Part shown: positions 11,501 through 23,621 of the stretch, in pieces | How positions within the stretch are numbered: position 1 is the first letter of the stretch | Layout of the letters: every line of letters starts with the position of its first letter | NCBI GenBank assembly: GCA_022059125.1 | Contig: JAEUWY010000001.1 | Coordinates: 2,232,001-2,296,000 of the forward strand | DNA from: Corynespora cassiicola | Taxonomy: Eukaryota > Ascomycota > Dothideomycetes > Pleosporales > Corynesporascaceae | DNA: 64,000 bases | Direction of reading: 5' to 3' | Position numbers and translations under genes: made by a program | The notes under the pieces: generated by a model | Told to the model about the DNA's origin: nothing | Databases searched by the model: none | The model's input: only the letters and a program-made list of their open reading frames with translations

Positions 11501-13639
11501 GACAGCATGTGTAAGCACGCCGACGCAAGTACGTGTGGTGAGAGTGCATCACTTTCCCACCTTGGATTACCCCGCGTCGAATCGTTAATCTGGGGGATCT
11601 GTTCTGATCGTGCCTTTAGCCTACCTGAGGGCTCTGGGAGCATGGTAAGATTGTGCAATCACTTGGCTTGCATCCCGCAAACAGATGCCTTATCTGCGAG
11701 AAGCAAGAAGCTTCTCTGTCTTGATTCGTGGAGCGCACTCATCTAGGCCATGGAGAACGTACAGCATTCATGTAAAACGACACATGGGCCGTCGAGATAG
11801 GCCTTCGTTCGACTACAGATACGGAGTGTCGAATGGAATTTTGGCACCATCCACCGTGCTTTGAGTGATGATGCGAATATGGTGTGCGCGTGGGATGAGG
11901 CGACTGTGGCCAACCAGAAACCGTTACAAATCAGCCATGGTTTGACGGCACGGGGTGACGGGATTGGCCATGGAGAATACTGTGAGGACGGTTTCGTCAG
12001 CTGCGATGTCAACCCCCAAGGCAGCTGCCGATTCGGTGAGCAGAATATGATATTTGTCGCTTCACACAAAGTCCAATATATCAGAAGAGTATCCGACCCG
12101 ATGTGTATACAAGGTTATTACGGCACTAACGGTGCAAGGACGGCGAGGCAGATAAGCAGTGGCATCCAACATGCATAGTATACCGCTTGAGGAAGGTTGA
12201 GATGCAATGGCGATGATGTGTTACGCAAGACAGACGAGAACCAATCTTCGATTTATCCGCTTTCATCATGACCGTACGTCCCCAGCAGCCATGGTATGGT
12301 CATTGTGGTTAAAATGGAGAGCTTGACAAATCCAGATCTTTTGTCCGATGCTGGTGCAAAAGACAGTTTCCATGCCAGAACAATCTGGAGAGACATTGTT
12401 TTGAAGATGCACCGCGCAGGGATCGTGAATGGTAAAAGGCCTACAGGTGGTCTGGACACCCATGTCCGATCTGGGAATCTGGCTTGGCCGTACGCCGTGA
12501 GTATCAGGCGATGGTGTACCATAATCGGACGTTGCCAGCGAGGTTGCGCTCTGTGTGAAATGCAGCTGCCCATGGGGATGAATCATGCCACCAATAGACT
12601 GTGCCGCAGTCCCAGAGATGATCGAGCTGTCTTCACCATTGTAAAAGATTGATTTCTACCTTGTCCGTTTCGAGACGAATGGATCTTGAGCCTCGAGTAA
12701 GTTTAGCAGCGGATTTGCTCGCAATTGGGACATTGAACGCGAACTCGCATTTGATTATTGGTGAAAGTGGTGAGAGGCCAAGTATGACGAGGCTCTAGGG
12801 CACTCGGGAATCGTAGGATGATACCAAAGCAAAAGGCAAACAGTGTAAATGGTGAACCCCTGGGAAACTGTTCAGAGAGATGACATGATGGTGTAAACCC
12901 GGATTTAAGAGGGGAGTAGAGAGACGTGCGTGAGAGCGAGTGGAGAAAAGAAAAGAAAAAGAGGTCCTAGATGCAGGGCCTTGCGGAAAATTTTCTAGCA
13001 GATGAGGTCGCACAGGTAGGGACCGGTGGTATTTGGAGGCGTGATGAACAGGGCTAACCGCAGTAGATTTAGTCAGGGGTTGGAGAGGGCTGCAGACACG
13101 TGAGGACGTGAGCCATTCGCCGGTGGATGGCAAAGGCGGCGTTTATCGAAATGGCTCGGCCGAAATCGCTCATAGGAAGCAGAGCGGCGATGGGGCGATG
13201 TGCAGGCGTGGGCCTTCCGAGAATGAGGTGACTTGAGGCCGTGCCGGATACCTTGGATCCGCCTCCGCTTTACATAAGCGAGAATCTCCCTCTCCGCTTC
13301 TGATTGGCCGTACGCGTTGCGCGGCCCACTTTGTGTCGCGCCCATTCGAGACTAGCGTGTTGGCGTCGTCGTGTTCCTGGCCCGTCCTTGCAGTTTAATA
13401 ATTCACTGAGATCTTCTCCTCCGGCACCACGCTCCTTTTTATCAGATCCTCCTTGCCCGGTCTCTCCAATTGACCTCCAACCCCCTCGCGCGACCCAGTG
13501 CTTCGTTGCCTCTGTGTCGGAACCCCATACACGGCCGCCTGCCCGCCTCCCTGGCCCTGTCAACAATACAAATCGCTTCCCCTCCTGATCTGTGCAACAC
13601 GCCAATTCCGAGGGCCAACGCGCCGCACCCGCCGCCATT

Positions 13640-14740
13640 ATGGATATCGTTCTTGAACTGTTCGATACCTTCCTCTTCGATCCCATATACGCAACTGTTC
13701 TCCCAAGGCCCTCGTATGCTGGCCCGGCAAATGCCACCTTCTCTAGCATCAAGGAGGCTCCTACCGCGGCCCCGCTTTCAACGTGGGAATATGAGCCCTC
13801 CACCAAGTACTTCAGCATGCAGCCTGGCGAGTTCGCGTATATGAGCCAGTGGAACCGTGATGACTGGCGCCGCCAGTTGCTATCACTGTTCATCATCACA
13901 TGGTGTGCACTCTCCCTGACATTGCCACTCGCATGCCACTAACCGCCGCCCAGGATCTTCGGACTCCTCGTCTACTTCATTGTTGCTACCATATCCTACG
14001 TCTTCATCTTCGACAAGGCCACCTTTGCCCATCCGAAATACCTCAAGAACCAGGTTCGCCAGGAGATCCGCCAGGCATCCTGGGCTCTCCCCGGCATGGC
14101 CGTCTTGACCGCTCCGGTGTTTTTGGCCGAAGTTCGCGGCTACACCAAGCTCTACGACACCCTGGACGAGGCTCCCTTCTGGTGGTACAATGTTCTTGCT
14201 TTCCCCTTTTTCCTCGTCTTCACCGACTTCTGCATTTACTGGATCCACCGCGGCCTCCACCACCCCATGGTTTACAAGCGCCTCCACAAGCCTCACCACA
14301 AGTGGATCATGCCCACACCCTACGCCTCGCACGCCTTCCACCCCGTCGATGGATATCTGCAGAGTGTTCCCTACCACGTCTTCCCCTTCCTGTTCCCTCT
14401 ACAGAAGATCGCCTCCGTGTTCCTCTTCGCCTTCATCAACATCTGGACCGTCGCCATTCACGACGGCGAGTATGTTGCTGACAACCCCGTCATCAATGGC
14501 GCTGCCTGCCACACCATGCACCACTTGTACTTCAACTACAACTACGGACAGTACACCACCCTGTGGGACCGCCTGGGCGGCAGCTACAGGAAGCCCAACG
14601 ACGAGCTGTTCAAGAAGGAGCTCAAGATGTGCAAGGACCAATGGGAGCAGCAGACGGCCGAGATGGAGAAGATCCAACATGAGGTTGAGGGCGATGACGA
14701 CAGAGAGTACGCCCCCGAGGAACCTAAGAAGGTTCGCTAA
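13640..14740 (+). CDS. ERG3: C-5 sterol desaturase (ERG3 family)
   Basis: Introduces the C5-C6 double bond of the sterol B ring late in ergosterol synthesis; an endoplasmic-reticulum membrane di-iron enzyme that uses cytochrome b5. One intron (13903-13953) gives 349 residues, close to the length of yeast Erg3. The fatty acid hydroxylase superfamily histidine boxes are intact: HRGLHH, HKPHH and HTMHHL, the last followed by [14 protein letters not shown]. Hydrophobic segments precede the first box (around [17 protein letters not shown]) and lie between boxes two and three. The C-terminus is charged (about 50 residues rich in Glu and Lys). The start is the first ATG after a pyrimidine-rich leader and is followed by a hydrophobic N-terminus. 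Because the family also includes paralogues in many Pezizomycotina, which ERG3 paralogue this is cannot be told here. Confidence 0.93.
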
Positions 14741-15365
14741 GCGCCAGCCGCTGCCGCAACCAGCTTGTGCTGCTGTGTGTATAGTAACCCGGGATGCCTT
14801 GCATATCACGAATGGCTCGGGAGCCAACTGGACCGGTTGAAACTACTGCTCGCTGGCTCCAATGGTGTATAGCCACCGTATACGACTAGATAAATGGACG
14901 TAGACACGTTGGCGTTTGGGGATGAAAAGGCGGCACCGTCGGGGATTAGAGGAGAGAGAACACATTCAAGTGTTGAGTCTTGTTGTTTTGTTACAATATC
15001 CTTCGCTGCTCTCGCTGCTCGAATGCACCTTATTTTGGGGAAAGAATAGGGCTGTTCCTGAGCAAGGACTTTCCGACTTTGTAATACTTGGAGTTTGGGC
15101 TGAGCGTGCTCAAGACCGGGGGATTGAGACTAGGACGATGGGAAATGCACCCTTTTTAATAGTAATGTGAAGGGCTTTTGGTCTGCCTGCTTGGATGTGG
15201 TAGGTTTGGCGGACAATACGGAGTTTGAGGCGGGCAGGCCGGGTCCTCGCCATTCGTTGTAGATATACATGGTTCAAATGTTATGATTGATTGATTGATT
15301 CGTTCATTGCGCAGTGCATCTATCCAAATGTACGTACATGTACGCCTTGCATCCATCTTCCCTCT
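14741..15365. other. Intergenic region between convergent genes
   Basis: 3' ends of ERG3 (+) and the GTPase gene (-) face each other here. I see no further gene; a short (TGAT)n run lies near 15283-15300. Confidence 0.6.
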
Positions 15366-18300
15366 CTACCGCCTCCCCCCAACCCTCCTCCCCATTTCTG
15401 CAACCACGCCCTCCGCCCCCCTCACCCTAACCAACACCCTCTCCCTAAACGCTCTCCCAGCCTCCCTCCCCCTCCCCCCCATCTTCACGCCCCCACCCAA
15501 GATTTGCAAATCCCGCACCAACCTCTCCACCTCCCTCCCCACCTCGGCCATCAGCCCTTCAAACGCGCGCGAAAGCAATACCCCGAACCGCACCTCGGCG
15601 TGCGCCGCTATGCGCGGAAACAGCCTCGCGGACGCAATGTGCGACGTCAGCAGCGCGGCACGCGTCGAGTGCAGCAGCGCGAGGGACGGTCCGCGGGTTG
15701 GGGTCGGGGGCGGAGGCGGGATGCAGGGCTCAGCCGCAGCCGCAGCTGCAGCCATAGACCCAGGTCCATGGATGGGAAACTGCGGCGAAGGCGGGTGCGG
15801 GGAGGGCGCCGTGGCCGTGACTACGCCGCTGTGATGCAGCGTGGGCGGCGTGAAAGGCGGGGGTGGTGGGGAAGGGGGCAAGGGGACGAAAGCTGGGACT
15901 ATGGGGTTGATGGCGGAGTGGTAGGCTGGGGCCATGAGGATGGCGATTGGGGAGGTGGAGTGGCCGTACAGCGTGTCGGATTCGAGGGCGAGGGAGGCTT
16001 CGAGGAGGGTTGTGGTTGTGGTGCGGATGTGGTGGGTTAGGGTCGCGAGGCGGGGGTGGAGGGCGGAGAGGAAAGGGACTGGAGGGAGGGATGCTGAGTG
16101 GGGGATTAGTTGGGGCGTTCTTTTATTGTGCAGTTGGCGTTGGGGGAGAAGAAAGATATCGACATACATTGCAGTCTTTCGTGGAGCTCGTGGAAGACTT
16201 TGGAGATGGAGGTTATGAGTTCTTGCTCGTTTTCCTCGATGCTTTCTTGGAAGAAGCCCCAGTTGCTTTGTAGTTGCATACGCATAGGGGCAATAAGCTC
16301 TTCGTTCCAGTTTCGCGTGCCAGTGGCCGGGGTGGTGTGAGTACCCTGGTGGCGGCAGAAGGCTTGATAGGAATCTGCGGGCCATTTGCTCCATTCTTTA
16401 CTCAGCTCAAAGGCGGCGTTACGCCATTCGGAACGATTCTCTCCTGTATCAAATTAATTATGCGAATCTGGAAGGACTAAGCATACTGACGAATTGGTTG
16501 GACGATGGAGGCGGCGAATTCTTGTTCGAGGTTTGACCGAGTGGTATGGAAGTGAGCCGATGGGAGTATGAGGTTCTGATCCGTTAATGAAACAGATTTG
16601 AGTGAAGGATAGAGATGTGATAAGTACCTTCATGACGTATTTTTCCAGCTCTTGCATTAGCTTAGGGACATCTGAGCCTGTTTCTGCACCTGCCGCATCC
16701 ACGCTCCCAGCAGCCCACTGGTGAAGAGAACCAAGGAAAGCAGGCACCTCGTTTTGAATAAACACCGATGCCGACTCGAACTGCCCTGCCGCTGGTATGG
16801 AATGGCAGTACCTTCTCAAGTTAACGATACCGCTCAAGTCGAGCCTTGACTGCGCCCTTGTCTTCTCGTCCCATCGATGATTGAAATAGTCCTGATTGCT
16901 GACACAGAAGACCTTCAAGTCTCCGCTTTGGACTCTATTGGCATATTTTTCAATCAGTTGCGTGGCGACCTGAAAATTGCGGCGCTCGACCAGAAATTTC
17001 TTGAGACCAAACTCTATCTCGTCTGTCATATCTTTGCTCTTCGTTTCTTCCTCGAGTGCACCTGCAATGGCATTTCGTCGCTGTGCTTCAAGTCTCTTGG
17101 TCTGTTTGTGTAACGTTTCGATTTGTTGTCTCCATGCTCGCACTTGAGATGAGACTTCTGGGTCAGTCCTCTCTACGCTGAGGGCTTGTAAATCTTCGGA
17201 CTGGGTACAAATTATGCGTAGAGGTCGATGTCGGCCATTTCGAGAGATGACATCTGCGATACTCGCATCTGAAGCTGCCTTGCTCATAGTTGTGACAGCG
17301 AAGACTTCATGGCATTTTCGTAAGTATCGCTCAGTTGCACAAGCTTGTGCAAAGTCGAGGTCGTAGGGTGCAGGGCAGTCGGCAAGTACGACTCCGGATT
17401 GCAGAATGGCGGCTCGTAAATAAACACGAACTATTCGTATAAACGGCCACAGGACTGGTAAGTCATGAAAAGTCGATTTGCCGATGAAAACGTCGAGCTT
17501 GTCGGCACACTCCTCGACTGTGAAGGCTGTTGTCGACCATGTCTGCGACTCGGGGCCACCTGGCCGCTGTACAAGTGTTTCGTTGGCCCACTGCAGTAAG
17601 GTATCCACTAGATGAACATCTGAGCCGGTAAAGTTGACCAAAAGTTCCTTGGTGAAAAACGACTGCTCCTTGCATATTGACTGGAGGGTATGCCACGCCC
17701 TTTCGGACCGTGACCGAATTTGCCGTCGCTCTTCAATGTCCTCTACATCTCGATGAAATGTTGGGACGTAACATGCTCTAAATGTTTTCAGCAGTTCTCC
17801 CAGGAGCTCTCTAATTTCTTCGGCCGCAAGGTAGTCGACCTCGATTGCAAAAGGCTCGTTGTAGTGAGCAGGCCGATATCTATATTCGGTAATCACCGAG
17901 CTGGAATGATGTTGCGCAGATGTCGCAAAAGTTAAATGAGGCTGGTCGAGTAAAGAATTGATGACACTACTCTTCCCCGTCTTGGATGCCCCGACAATAC
18001 CCAGGGTTTTCCTCATTGAAGGTTCAAACTCGCTCAGTTCGCGCGCCCATTCTTTGAGTGCATAGAGATCTGAGCCTTGTTGATGAGACGCAGAGCATCC
18101 CCAGATCGCCAGCGATATGTTCTTGATCTCTTTTTTGGTGGTCTTGAGGGAATCCTGGAACTCTTGGTCAAAGAATCGTTCTTCCGGTCGTTCTTCTGTC
18201 GCGATGTCGTATATCAGCTCATCGCCAGGATATTGAACCGGCGCAGAAGGCGAGATGAGAGTGGTCAATGCCTCGAAGCTGTCTTCTTCGGGAGGCTCGA

Positions 18301-18571
18301 TGATGGGCAAATTACTGGTGAAAAGGGCGAGTTTAGGGGAAAGGCAAGCCTCGTCCTCTTCATCTTCGTCGAGGAACATGCTGTGGTGGGAAGCGGTGCT
18401 GGGCGAAATGACATTAACGCTGACGTGCTGCCAGTCGGGGAATGTTTGCGAACTGGGTGTTGTGGGCGAAGACGAGTCCTGCATGCCTACGACCTGAAAT
18501 GTTGATGTAGAAGTTGGAGTCGGCGTCCTGGGAACCGGATCCTGGGAAGTCATTGTGGTACAAGTTGCCAT
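15366..18571 (-). CDS. Large GTPase, nuclear GTPase SLIP-GC-like (dynamin-like P-loop)
   Basis: Five exons are predicted; introns at 16576-16627, 16444-16490 and 16094-16167 are well supported by frame, giving four coding exons and about 1010 residues. The P-loop GASKTGKS (about residues 194-201) sits in LGIVGASKTGKSSVINSLL, and VVLADCPAPYD is a candidate G3/switch II region. The middle is charged and helical. This arrangement resembles vertebrate SLIP-GC and its many fungal relatives annotated as P-loop proteins; the biochemical role in fungi is unknown. The N-terminus (first 110 residues) is Ser/Thr/Pro-rich. The last exon has a Pro-rich stretch and a run of seven Ala, then a helical tail. 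The upstream in-frame codon at 18592 is TTG, so the ATG at 18571 was chosen. The donor at 16490 (GTCAGT) is the weakest junction. Note: exon count is four, as listed by the three introns. Confidence 0.75.
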
Positions 18572-20152
18572 GGTGAGTAGTAGAAGAAACAAGGGTATAC
18601 GGCTATAGTATTATACAAAGAACTGAATTCGAGAGAGACAGCACGGAGAAACCCTTGCGACTGAATAGTGGTGAAATCATGAGAGACAGAAGAAACAAAA
18701 AACACAACCAGAAAATCTGAGGTGCTCAGCTCATATGGTACCCTGGCACTATACCCCTCGAAAGATCGACCCCTGATAAGGCGATGGCTGGCATCTGTCT
18801 CGTTGCCGACCTACCAGCGGTGGCCGTTGACGCCATTGCGCCTCATCTCGTACAGATGATCTCGCCAATACAAAGAGTGGCCCGCAAACACGCCTAGATG
18901 GTGGAGTGGAAAGTTACGCGGTGCGGGCGCTAATGCGTGGGTGAAGCGATTCGCAGGGGAGGGAATATGTGGAGGGCCAGCATTGAACGCCCTGGCCCTG
19001 CATGATTGGCTCGTAGCTTTACCACACCATGCAGAGCGCGGTGTGAAGATCGTATCGACGTGCGGCCGACGTTTCCGAGGGGCTGTCGACGAAATCAGGC
19101 CGTGCCAAGGGCGCTTACAGGACAACCAGAAGACATGTTTCTCCGGTCCGAATCAAGATGCTGTATCGCACATGCTCCGGAGAAGGAATACAAAGCGGAA
19201 AAGGTTTTCGAAAGGTACCAGAAAAGTCCTTCGGGTCCTTTGGGCCTGTGCCGCAGCTATACATCTGCCCTACCCGTGTCCATCCCAGAAGCAATTCACG
19301 CCCGGCTTTGGTAAGCTAGTCTGTATCTAGTTAGCATAGCCGCCGGACTGCAGTCTCCACAAAAGTCATCACCAGTCGGATTATGCAGGTAGGGACATCA
19401 GTCCCAGGGACATGGCGGTTCGATAGTGCCATCAACTCTAAACACTTGTCATTCAGCTGACCGCGGACCTGTCGTTGCTTCATCATTATCAGGACACCAC
19501 CAACAACCCTTGTGAACGACAGCGGCACTTGACGCATCCAACAAAGTCACGCTGACAGACTCACTAGCAAAAGTCTGCGGGGATTGGAGGTTGATGTCGT
19601 AAAGTAGATTGCCGTCGAACCCTGACTAGACTGTGATGAGAGGGGAATCTTCTGGCAAACAGGAAAGTCGAATGCCCAAACCTTCCAACCCTGCGTGCAA
19701 CGAAGCGGCAACCAATTTTTTCAGATGCAAATGCCCATTCCTCTTGACTGCGGGCGGGATATCTCATTGTAATCGGCCCATGCGCCTTCCACCCATGACG
19801 CCCCACATGCCCGTCGAGTAAGAAAACGCGTCAGCCCGCACCAATCGAAATGGAGTGGATTGATGCGGGGTTAAGGCTCTAGGAAACGCCCGACTCCTTC
19901 AAAATGCCACTGGAACGCCCGGCGCTAATATCCCTTCTATACAAAGGACGGAAGAAGTAACAAGGAAACATGGAGTCGATGGAAACATGACACCGGCTGT
20001 AAATGTATGTTGAATCGCTCGGAGCAAGAGTTGAAATCACGCTTTTGCTTTGTTGCACTTACGTCTTCTCCTCTGCAACGCCATGATAGTGTCAGCCTGT
20101 GGAACATGTCTTAATCATGAAAATGATTAGGATGAGGAGAGAGGGCAGGTGG
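18572..20152. other. Intergenic region, nothing recognised
   Basis: About 1.6 kb between the 5' end of the GTPase gene and the 3' end of the SUMO ligase gene. Short frames on both strands lack family features. Confidence 0.55.
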
Positions 20153-22216
20153 TCATGGAGAGCTGCCAAGGTAGGTTGGGTACGCAGAAGTTCCCTGGCC
20201 GGGATAACTTGCGCGGGGTGGTGGCGGACGAAATGGTGCTCCATAAGGACCGTGGGATTGGGGAGGGGACTGCTGCTCCTGGAGCAGGGCGGGGGGCAAC
20301 CTATGATGGTCATGTGCTTGGGGGCGCATAGGGACAGATGAACTTCCAAACGTGGGCAACTGATAGCGACGAGACGAGTCTTGGAGGCTGCTAGGAGTAC
20401 TGTACGCTACCTTTTTTGCGGGCCTCGGCGGCTCATCATCGTCGCTCAGAGTCAAATCAATGACCTCCGAAGTTCTTTTGTTCCCAGCTCGCGGCGTTGT
20501 CCCTGATCGAGGAGCTGACGATGCCTCTCTAGAGGGCAGAGGCGGCGTGCGCATGAAAGATTGGGGGGAATGAGTGGCCTCATTCTTGATGGCTGTTAGA
20601 CGATAGTCGGAGATTTCGACCAGGTCATCGCCGCTGTCGTCATCTGCTCCCTCATGATACCCATTGCTTGGCATGTCCTGTTGGTTGGCCCACTCTCCAT
20701 TGGGCTGAATCGTGACCTGGTCTGTTCCCCTCGGCACGCTGTCCAAAATCTCCTGGACATATCTGCGTCAAGTCAGCAAGACAGGTCAGAGTGCAAGGTG
20801 ATGATGGTACCCACTGGTCTACCGCCAGTCCGTCGTAGGATATGGTCTTGTTGCAGATGGGGCACTGCCATGTGGGAGCTTGCTCCTGCAACTGGAGGAA
20901 CGACTCGGCATCAAAGCATTGATTGTGAGTGCATAGGGTGGACCGACAGGGAAGAGAAATCCTTAGTGTCGAAATGGGATCTTTCAGCGACATGACGGAG
21001 GGGCCGAGCTCAATGTCTGGATCATTTGCCTTCTTCAGCACTGCAGTGACGTTAGCGCAGGCAGCGGGCGGTTTGGAGCTGCCGAGCTTACTCTCATCAA
21101 GCACCGAGTCCTTGGTGATGATGTTGCGGGTTCCAATGCGTCGAGCAAGCGCTTCGACGGAGTGCTTCTTGACCATGTACACATAGACATTGTATTTCTG
21201 GCAGCGAGTCAGTCCCAATTCTAATGCACCAAAGACAATTTTTGCTATGAGACCTGCGACCGGGTTACCTTTTGCGTCAAGGCGTACGTGATCTGGAGGT
21301 TATTGCGGTAGCCGGGTGGGTTGGTGCGAACAAAGTTTGTGATATCAGCAGGACGAGTAGATCCGGGCTTGTTTTTTAAACCTTTGTAGTTTGCCTTGAC
21401 CTCCTCTCCATTCAGACGAACTTCAATCTGGCTGGGAAAGGCAATGTCGCGGCGTGAGAAGGACTGCAAAGGGTCTTCTATGGAGGAAAATAGAAGGAGG
21501 CGCAGACTAGAATCGGAGCGAAGGCGAGTGCATACGGACTCGGGCAGCATCAGATTCTTGTTGGTGGTCTGGCGGTGACTTGGGGACGCTGCGGGGGGGT
21601 CAGCAAGAGGGGAGACAAGAGAGAGGTGAGCGACGTACCGTCCAGGACAATGTCCTTCAAGAGGAGTTCGCGAATCTCGAAAAAAGGGCTGTCCTTGAAG
21701 ATTATTGCTGGACCTGCTCGGATTAGCCCCGGCAGAGAGAGGTCGAGTTGGCTGGATAACGTACGTGGGGCCGGTGGCAGCGGTTGGTAGGTGGCGGAAC
21801 CTTGGCGGTGGCCGTTGGGCATGTCGTAGCCATTTACGGAACCGGGAGAGTAGCTGTAGGAGGGGGAGGCGTGCGCATTGTGCATGCCGGCGGGAGCAGC
21901 GCCCTGGTTGTGCACGCGATATCGGATTCTGTTAAAGGTATCCATATCGTTGCGACCGACGGCCGTGTTCATCACTGCGGGGCGGCAGGGTCAGCGACGG
22001 AGGCATGGAAGGGGCAAGGCAAGGCAGCAGAGGCCGGGCGGGAGGAGAGGAGAAGGTGTGCGACGTACTGTCAATGACGCGGGCCTGGAGGGTGGCCTTG
22101 ACGCCGGACTGGACCTTGCCCTCCTCCTTCAGGATGCGCTTGAGGTCGTTGTTGACGAGGCTCTTTATGCGCGGGATGAGGGCGGCGGCCTGCTGCTGGG
22201 CGGCCTGCGAAGCCAT
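20153..22216 (-). CDS. SUMO E3 ligase of the Siz/PIAS family (SAP, PINIT, SP-RING)
   Basis: Transfers SUMO from the E2 Ubc9 to nuclear substrates. Seven exons; introns at 21975-22068, 21714-21764, 21589-21638, 21198-21268, 21041-21091 and 20763-20814; about 564 residues. An N-terminal SAP-like helix pair (around VNNDLKRILKEEG, residues 22-50) is followed by a Pro/Ser linker, a PINIT-type region (about 125-280), and the SP-RING: PCRSTLCTHNQCFDAESFLQ, then TWQCPICNK. Next comes DQYVQEILDS, which only appears if the GTGGGT donor at 20814 is used. A SUMO-interacting motif (VIDLTLSDDDE) lies in the tail. The fifth intron is 51 bp, a multiple of three without a stop; splicing gives DSVLDEMLKKANDPDIE, which fits the family better than read-through. 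The gene is divergent from the DUF2423 gene at 22923. Confidence 0.9.
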
Positions 22217-22922
22217 GTCTGACGCAGGAAAGGCAGGAGCGGGCTCTGGCCAGCGGTCGGCGAGGCAGGTGCGAGGGACTCGGCAGGTAAAGGTGCTACC
22301 AGGGCGAAGGAGCTCGGAGCGACATTGGGGGTGCGGCGGAGAGGGTGCGAATTGGCTAGGCGGCGCTGGCGGCGGCGGGCGAGGGACGGGGCGCAAGGTG
22401 AGCGGGCGGCCTGCGGTGAAGTGGTGAGGGTTTTGGCAGGCGCGCGACGGGCGGGCGACAGAGGTGTCGATGATGGCAGCGTCCACACTCGGGCGGGCGC
22501 ACAGGGCCGGGCGCGCAACACGTAGGCGCCGAAGAGAGCCAACACGACGTGTGCCGGCAGCGCTCAGGGCGGGAGGGCTCGCTGGTGTCGCTGGTCCGCT
22601 GTTCTCGTTGCTGGCGTTGCTCGACGTCCGCAGAAAGCTCGGCGGATCTCGCGGCGGGCGCGGTCGACTCGACGACTCAACCGGCCTGGAGGAGCCCTGG
22701 CCTGGCCTGCCCTGGCCGCCCTGGCCGCCCTCCTAGCGAGCCCCCGCGCACGGGCCGCTCCACTTTCTTTCTGCCTGCCCGCTTGACCGCCCGCCGCCAC
22801 CTCAAAAAAGTCGCCGTCTGCCTGCCCTCGACTGCTCCGCTAAACTCTCACCACTCCTCTCCGCCTCGCACCACTCTGCTCTACTCCACCCCTCACAGCT
22901 CCATACCGCCCCGACCTCCGCA
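22217..22922. promoter_or_regulatory. Divergent promoter region of the SUMO ligase and DUF2423 genes
   Basis: 706 bp, very GC-rich and strand-asymmetric (C-rich pyrimidine tract on the + strand toward 22923), between two start codons facing away from each other. Assigned as shared promoter by position; no defined element was recognised. Confidence 0.45.
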
Positions 22923-23621
22923 ATGGCAAAGGGTCTCCGCGCCTCCGTCAAGAAGGGAAACCGCTCCAAGCTGCGCGCCAACGTCTTCGGCCCCGTCGAG
23001 GCTGCCCGCGCCGAGCGCCTCCACGCAAAGCTGCTCGAGACGGTCAACCAGCCCAAGCCCGAGCCTCCCAAGAAGTCCGACATGGACGTCGACTCTGCAG
23101 AGGGTGAGTCCATTCCGCCTCGGCCCGCTGCCCACCACCATCCATCTGACATGCGACCAGACGGCAATGCCCAGCAAACGACCCAGGAGGGAGACTTTCC
23201 CAAAGGTTCGTCGTTTTTCACTGCTTCAATCCCTGCCTCCCTGTCAGACCCCTCCGACGAGCCCATGGACCCCAAGGACCAGGCCAAAGACAATCTCGAC
23301 TGTCGCAACCTCTTCTTCTACTTGGGCCTCTGCTCAGACGTCGTTGGCTTCGCCGACGACGGAGCCCTCAAGTTTGCCTTTGACCCGCTTCCACCTCAAC
23401 TGGTCAAGTGATCATCAAGGGCTAACTGTCAAATCTTAGACATGGAAGTCGACGGCGCTGCCACCTCTTCCTCGAAGCCGAAGCGAAAAGACGACCGCAA
23501 GTCGAAGCGCAAGGTGCGCGGCCGCAAGCCCCGAAACCAAATCTCCTTCCCTACCTCGCGCGGCAAGGGCGCCCTCAAGCCCTTTTCCGACGGTAGAATC
23601 CGCAAGGCGAAGCGGTCCTAG
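22923..23621 (+). CDS. Small basic DUF2423 protein (yeast YBL028C / LLPH-like)
   Basis: The N-terminus MAKGLRASVKKGNRSKLRA followed by VFGPVEAARAERL matches the DUF2423 family, which includes the yeast nucleolar protein YBL028C and animal LLP homologues, linked to pre-60S ribosome particles. The C-terminus (from DMEVDG on) is strongly basic, with RKVRGRKPRN and ending GRIRKAKRS. My model has introns at 23104-23160, 23206-23247 and 23302-23439 and gives 153 residues. The first two introns are multiples of three without stops, and one is only 42 bp, so they may be partly retained. The third has a clear CTAAC branch and acceptor, but its donor (GTCGCA) is weak and was chosen because it is the only one that restores frame. 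Both ends are secure; the acidic middle is not. Confidence 0.72.

Larger units (their letters stand above)
3569..13639. other. About 10 kb without a supportable gene
   Basis: No open frame in this stretch, alone or joined by plausible introns, gives a recognisable protein. Candidate frames are short, overlap on opposite strands and consist of low-complexity Arg, Pro, His or Cys runs. The part from about 4,000 to 9,900 is dense in simple repeats (listed separately), G and T homopolymers and ACCTAGGTA-type motifs. From about 10,900 to 12,700 the sequence is more balanced in composition and has fewer repeats, with several 100-codon frames on both strands but no family signature. The right end must contain the ERG3 promoter and leader. 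Long non-coding RNA or regulatory DNA is possible but not shown. Confidence 0.6.

Noticed and set aside
11861..12178. 105-codon + strand frame as a possible small protein gene
   Set aside because: No signal peptide or domain; the minus strand is open over the same span. Kept only as part of the unusual block at 10.9-12.7 kb.
22549..23439. 296-codon + strand frame overlapping the DUF2423 gene
   Set aside because: Ser/Pro/Arg/Thr-rich shadow frame over the divergent promoter and the real DUF2423 reading frame.
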